Origin: Pseudonocardiales bacterium
Lineage (GTDB): Bacteria > Actinomycetota > Actinomycetes > Mycobacteriales > Pseudonocardiaceae
Reading direction: 5' to 3'
DNA length: 7,052 nt
NCBI GenBank assembly: GCA_025465385.1
Contig: JAODNG010000281.1
Coordinates: 1 to 7,052 of the forward strand
A model generated the notes under the pieces. It was not told the origin of the DNA, searched no databases, and worked only from the letters and a program-made list of their open reading frames with translations. The translations under genes were made by a program, and so were the position numbers. Below are positions 5,501-7,052 of the stretch, one piece after another. How positions within the stretch are numbered: position 1 is the first letter of the stretch; each line of letters opens with the position of its first letter.

Positions 5501-6756
5501 CCCAGCTCGCTGGGCAGGGTTACCGGGTCCTGGCGGTGGCTGAACGCGCGATCCGCCACCGCAGGCACCTCGAAGACGACGACGTCAGGGAGCTGACCCT
5601 GCTGGGCTTTCTGGCGCTGGCCGATCCGGTCCGCCCGGCCGCATCTGCGTCGGTCGCCGGGATACGCGAGGCCGGCGTGCATATCGTCATGATCACTGGT
5701 GATCATCCGGCAACCGCGAAGGCGATCGCCAGCCGGCTCAACGTCCTCAACGGCGGTCAGGTGATCACCGGCCCAGAACTCGACGACCTTGATGACGCCG
5801 CCTTGGACCGGGTGCTGCCGCAGGTCACCGTGGTGGCTCGGGGCACTCCCGCGCACAAGGTCCGCGTCGTGCGGACTTTCCGACGGCTAGGCCGCACCGT
5901 GGCGATGACCGGCGACGGCGCCAACGACGCCCCCGCGATCCGGCTCGCCGACGTCGGGATCGCGCTGGGTCGCCGCGCCACCCCGGCCGCCCGCACCGCT
6001 GCTGATCTGGTGGTTACCGATGATCGTCTGGAGACGATCATCGCGGCGCTGGTGGAGGGCCGCGCGATGTGGGGCTCGGTCCGCCAGGCGCTGAGCATCC
6101 TCGTCGGGGGCAACCTCGGTGAGATTGCCTTCACCGTGCTCGGTGCCGCACTCACCGGCCGGTCCCCGCTGTCCGCGCGCCAGTTGCTACTGGTCAACCT
6201 GCTCACCGATCTCGCGCCGGCGATGGCCATCGCCCTGCGGCCGCCCGATCCCGAGGCCACTCCCGCGCTGCTCGCCGAGGGACCCGAAGCCTCCCTCGGC
6301 GCCGCGCTGACCCGCGACATCACCTCCCGTGCCGTCACTACTGCCACGGCGACGAGTGCCGCCTGGGCCGCCGCCCGCCTGACCGGTCGCGCCAAGCGGG
6401 CCCGTACCGTCGCGCTGGCCGCGCTGGTCGGTGCGCAACTCGGTCAGACCGTAGCCATCGGGGGTCGCAGCCCCGCTGTGCTCGCCAGCAGCTTCGGCTC
6501 CGCCGCCGTCCTGGTGGGCATCGTGCAGACGCCGGTATTAAGCGGCTTTTTCGGTTGCACCCCGCTCGGACCGGTCGGCTGGACCATCGCCGGCACCGCC
6601 ACCGTCGCCGCCACTGCCACGACCGCGCTGCTACCACCCGTGCTTTTCCGGTTGAGTCCGTTGCTGGCTGAGCAGCCAGCGGCGCCACCCGCTGTTCACG
6701 CCGAGGTCGCCAAGCCGTCGGCTGAACCTCTCCTGGCGGCTACCGCCGGCTCTTAA
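2581..6756 (+). CDS. CtpI/CtpH-type cation-translocating P-type ATPase with degenerate N-terminal half, 1391 aa
   Basis: Very long P-type ATPase, like mycobacterial CtpI/CtpH (about 1540-1630 aa). Active half from about residue 512: cation-ATPase N-terminal region, A-domain TGES (672-675), M4 PEGLP (786-790), phosphorylation motif DKTGT with D829, N-domain F915 and KGAPE (939-943), TGD (1039-1041), hinge TGDGAND (1110-1116), M5 N1178/E1181, M6 N1206/T1209/D1210 and FFGCTPLGP (1323-1331) near the end. This is P2A (Ca2+-pump) type. Residues 37-100 look like an HMA fold without CxxC; about 250-450 form a decayed second ATPase core with DADAL (D343) where DKTGT is expected. It should sit in the plasma membrane and export Ca2+ or a similar divalent ion by ATP hydrolysis. 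The GTG start at 2581 has no clear ribosome binding site; coupling to the upstream gene (18 nt) is likely. The substrate is inferred. Confidence 0.95.
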   Translation: MLNLLGAALSLPARVLDVVDRDRVAGRRASLRADRAMIEVRGLQRPDGSQYAQRLVQALQELSGVAWAGVNAPLRRAIIALDPSAAPTLAELVAVVDRLERDHLEKAGLADTGTAVDAGAVAAPPTDRGRVDQALWALTANAAGLVLSSAGAAVRLTPIPVELAALITAVDAQPRVRQLLEAVVGRPATDVGLAMLSAAGQGLAGGWFGLAVDAAQRVSALGEAGATHDAWRAREGELLTDAQHVVAEPVVVERPRLLPPGPVEAYAEPAALVGLAAAAVAWPAIGSPRRAAALALAAVPKAARVGREAFATGLIRLVSRRGAVVLDSVALRRLDRVDTVVLDADALGPEVVEALAAVALRGGVRRVVRGGGPRLLGTVRSLQSTGAVVLLVSGHGEALGNADVGIGVSGAGDRPPWGAHVLVGNDLELAAVVIDACAVARQVSRRGVLLSQAGSVLGAVSALTTPRDGSGPARAAMLAVNGAAAGAFFDGSWACQQLGRGQLIVPISPIAWHAMPVDAVLDELKTTPEGLSEAEADRRRRQAGRPVEPAAPSLARAVMEELDNPLTPILAGGAVLSASLGSMVDAGLVAGVSALSALIGGVQRLHTDQAVAQLLAGSAVTARVLRDGRPVTRPAEQLVIGDVIELRSGDVVPADCRVLQAVGLQVDESALTGESFPVTKATDAVAASTLAERFSMLYEGTTVAAGRGTAVVVATGAATETGRSMAATREAAPISGVEARLAAITKTTLPIAIGSAGAVVAAGLLRGRPLREGLGAGVSLAVASVPEGLPFLVSAAQLASARRLSSLGALVRNPRTIEALGRVDTLCFDKTGTLTEGRISLAAIADPTGEPTPVEQLTGRQRQTLVAALRATPRRHNGQPLAHLTDRAIANGAHAVGVAREDDLPGWRRLTALPFEPSRGYHATLGAQPGAETALLSVKGAPETVLPRCTQLRDVGRPSPLRERQRARVQRRVAQLAGQGYRVLAVAERAIRHRRHLEDDDVRELTLLGFLALADPVRPAASASVAGIREAGVHIVMITGDHPATAKAIASRLNVLNGGQVITGPELDDLDDAALDRVLPQVTVVARGTPAHKVRVVRTFRRLGRTVAMTGDGANDAPAIRLADVGIALGRRATPAARTAADLVVTDDRLETIIAALVEGRAMWGSVRQALSILVGGNLGEIAFTVLGAALTGRSPLSARQLLLVNLLTDLAPAMAIALRPPDPEATPALLAEGPEASLGAALTRDITSRAVTTATATSAAWAAARLTGRAKRARTVALAALVGAQLGQTVAIGGRSPAVLASSFGSAAVLVGIVQTPVLSGFFGCTPLGPVGWTIAGTATVAATATTALLPPVLFRLSPLLAEQPAAPPAVHAEVAKPSAEPLLAATAGS

Positions 6757-6766
6757 TCTGGCGGTC

Positions 6767-6865
6767 GTGGAAGAGCTGCTCATTGACGTACTCGCCGCTG
6801 GCCTCGTCTATCTGTTCGAACTGTTGGTGGTCCGGTTGATCCGCCAGGTCCTCCCTGCGCAGTAG
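6767..6865 (+). CDS. Possible 32-aa hydrophobic microprotein downstream of the ATPase
   Basis: GTG at 6767, 10 nt after the ATPase stop, opens a 32-codon frame ending at TAG 6863-6865. The product begins MEELLIDVLAAG, continues as one amphipathic-to-hydrophobic helix with an internal glutamate (LFELLVV, 16-22), then two arginines and a short tail, typical of a single-span membrane microprotein. The ribosome binding site is weak (GGCGG at 6760-6764, only 2 nt away), so initiation would depend on reinitiation after the ATPase. The frame is also open upstream inside the ATPase gene, but without an ATG or GTG in the preceding 100 nt. Short frames of this size arise by chance; hydrophobic composition and position are the only support. 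Confidence 0.4.
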   Translation: MEELLIDVLAAGLVYLFELLVVRLIRQVLPAQ

Positions 6866-6938
6866 CAATCTCAGACCGCGCTGATTGGGACTGGCTGTGG
6901 CGCGAGCGTGCGCTGTTGAACAAGCGTGGCTGCGATCG
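6866..6938. other. Short convergent gap, nothing recognised
   Basis: 73 bp between the microprotein frame and the convergent membrane-protein gene. No strong terminator hairpin, promoter or RNA gene was seen. Confidence 0.5.
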
Positions 6939-7052
6939 TCAAAGAATCGGCGTCGGCGCCGCCGATGAGCCCCCGGTGCCCAGGTTCAAGCCGCTCTTGG
7001 CGAGTGGCTTGCTGAAGAAATCTCCCACGGTCGCGCCCAACGGACGGGTGAG
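6939..7052 (-). CDS. COG4705-like membrane protein, C-terminal fragment (partial at window edge)
   Basis: On the minus strand the frame enters at the right edge and ends at TGA (6939-6941), giving 37 residues that begin LTRPLGATVGDFFSKP and continue with a glycine-rich loop around NLGTGG. The signature TRPLGA-x-x-GDF-x-x-KP followed by G-L-x-LGT is one I recognise from the last loop of COG4705-type uncharacterised membrane-anchored proteins. In those relatives a further hydrophobic segment of about 20-25 residues normally follows; here the protein stops about 8 residues after the glycine loop, so it may be C-terminally truncated or frameshifted. It is convergent with the ATPase operon. The N-terminal part lies outside the window and the function of the family is unknown to me. 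Confidence 0.68.
   Translation of the reverse strand, partial: LTRPLGATVGDFFSKPLAKSGLNLGTGGSSAAPTPIL

Noticed and set aside
2581..6756. Heavy-metal (P1B) transporter as the overall function of the ATPase
   Set aside because: The active half has PEGLP rather than CPC in M4 and P2A-type ligands in M5 and M6, and the HMA-like domain lacks CxxC; P1B resemblance is limited to the inactive N-terminal half.
6947..6965. TCGGCG-N7-CGCCGA hairpin as a terminator
   Set aside because: It lies inside the end of the minus-strand coding region, has a short stem, and GC-rich palindromes of this size are expected by chance.
6872..7052. Plus-strand frame open to the right edge
   Set aside because: It is the antisense of the COG4705-like fragment, whose sense product has a recognisable motif.

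Overview
The window looks like chromosomal DNA of a high-GC actinomycete. G/C-rich third codon positions, GTG starts and strong resemblance (from memory) to mycobacterial proteins support this: a VWA protein like Rv1481 and a very long P-type ATPase like CtpI/CtpH. The genus cannot be fixed; a Mycobacterium or Pseudonocardiales relative fits.

Layout, left to right. (1) 1-813 (+): 5'-truncated membrane-anchored VWA protein, in relatives the last member of a MoxR/DUF58/VWA module. (2) 788-1456 (-): PAP2 lipid phosphatase, tail-to-tail with the VWA gene and overlapping it by 26 bp. (3) 1457-1629: divergent control region with an inverted repeat and a SigB/SigF-like promoter candidate. (4) 1630-1782 (+): 50-residue two-helix hydrophobic protein. 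(5) 1795-1861: long near-perfect hairpin filling the gap between two convergent genes. (6) 1865-2158 (-) and 2248-2562 (+): two divergent small membrane proteins, clearly paralogous, sharing the core EIIEWPVA; the 89 bp between them holds a second SigB/SigF-like promoter candidate. (7) 2581-6756 (+): 1391-residue CtpI/CtpH-type P-type ATPase, 18 nt after the second small gene and in the same frame. (8) 6767-6865 (+): possible 32-residue hydrophobic microprotein 10 nt after the ATPase stop. (9) 6939-7052 (-): C-terminal part of a COG4705-like integral membrane protein running off the right edge.

The centre is a cation-pump locus. The ATPase has an intact P2A (Ca-ATPase-like) catalytic half with most canonical Ca2+ ligands. 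In front of it lies a degenerate half resembling a dead heavy-metal (P1B) ATPase, with an HMA-like domain lacking its cysteines, a decayed CPC motif and a decayed phosphorylation site. Small single-span membrane proteins surround the pump, two with paired glutamates and a proline inside the membrane segment. The main hypothesis is that one or more are accessory or regulatory subunits of the pump, possibly under general-stress sigma factor control. The fused degenerate half appears to be a family trait, not unique to this genome; the small-protein association is the less explored part.

No tRNA, rRNA, CRISPR array, insertion sequence or phage gene was seen.
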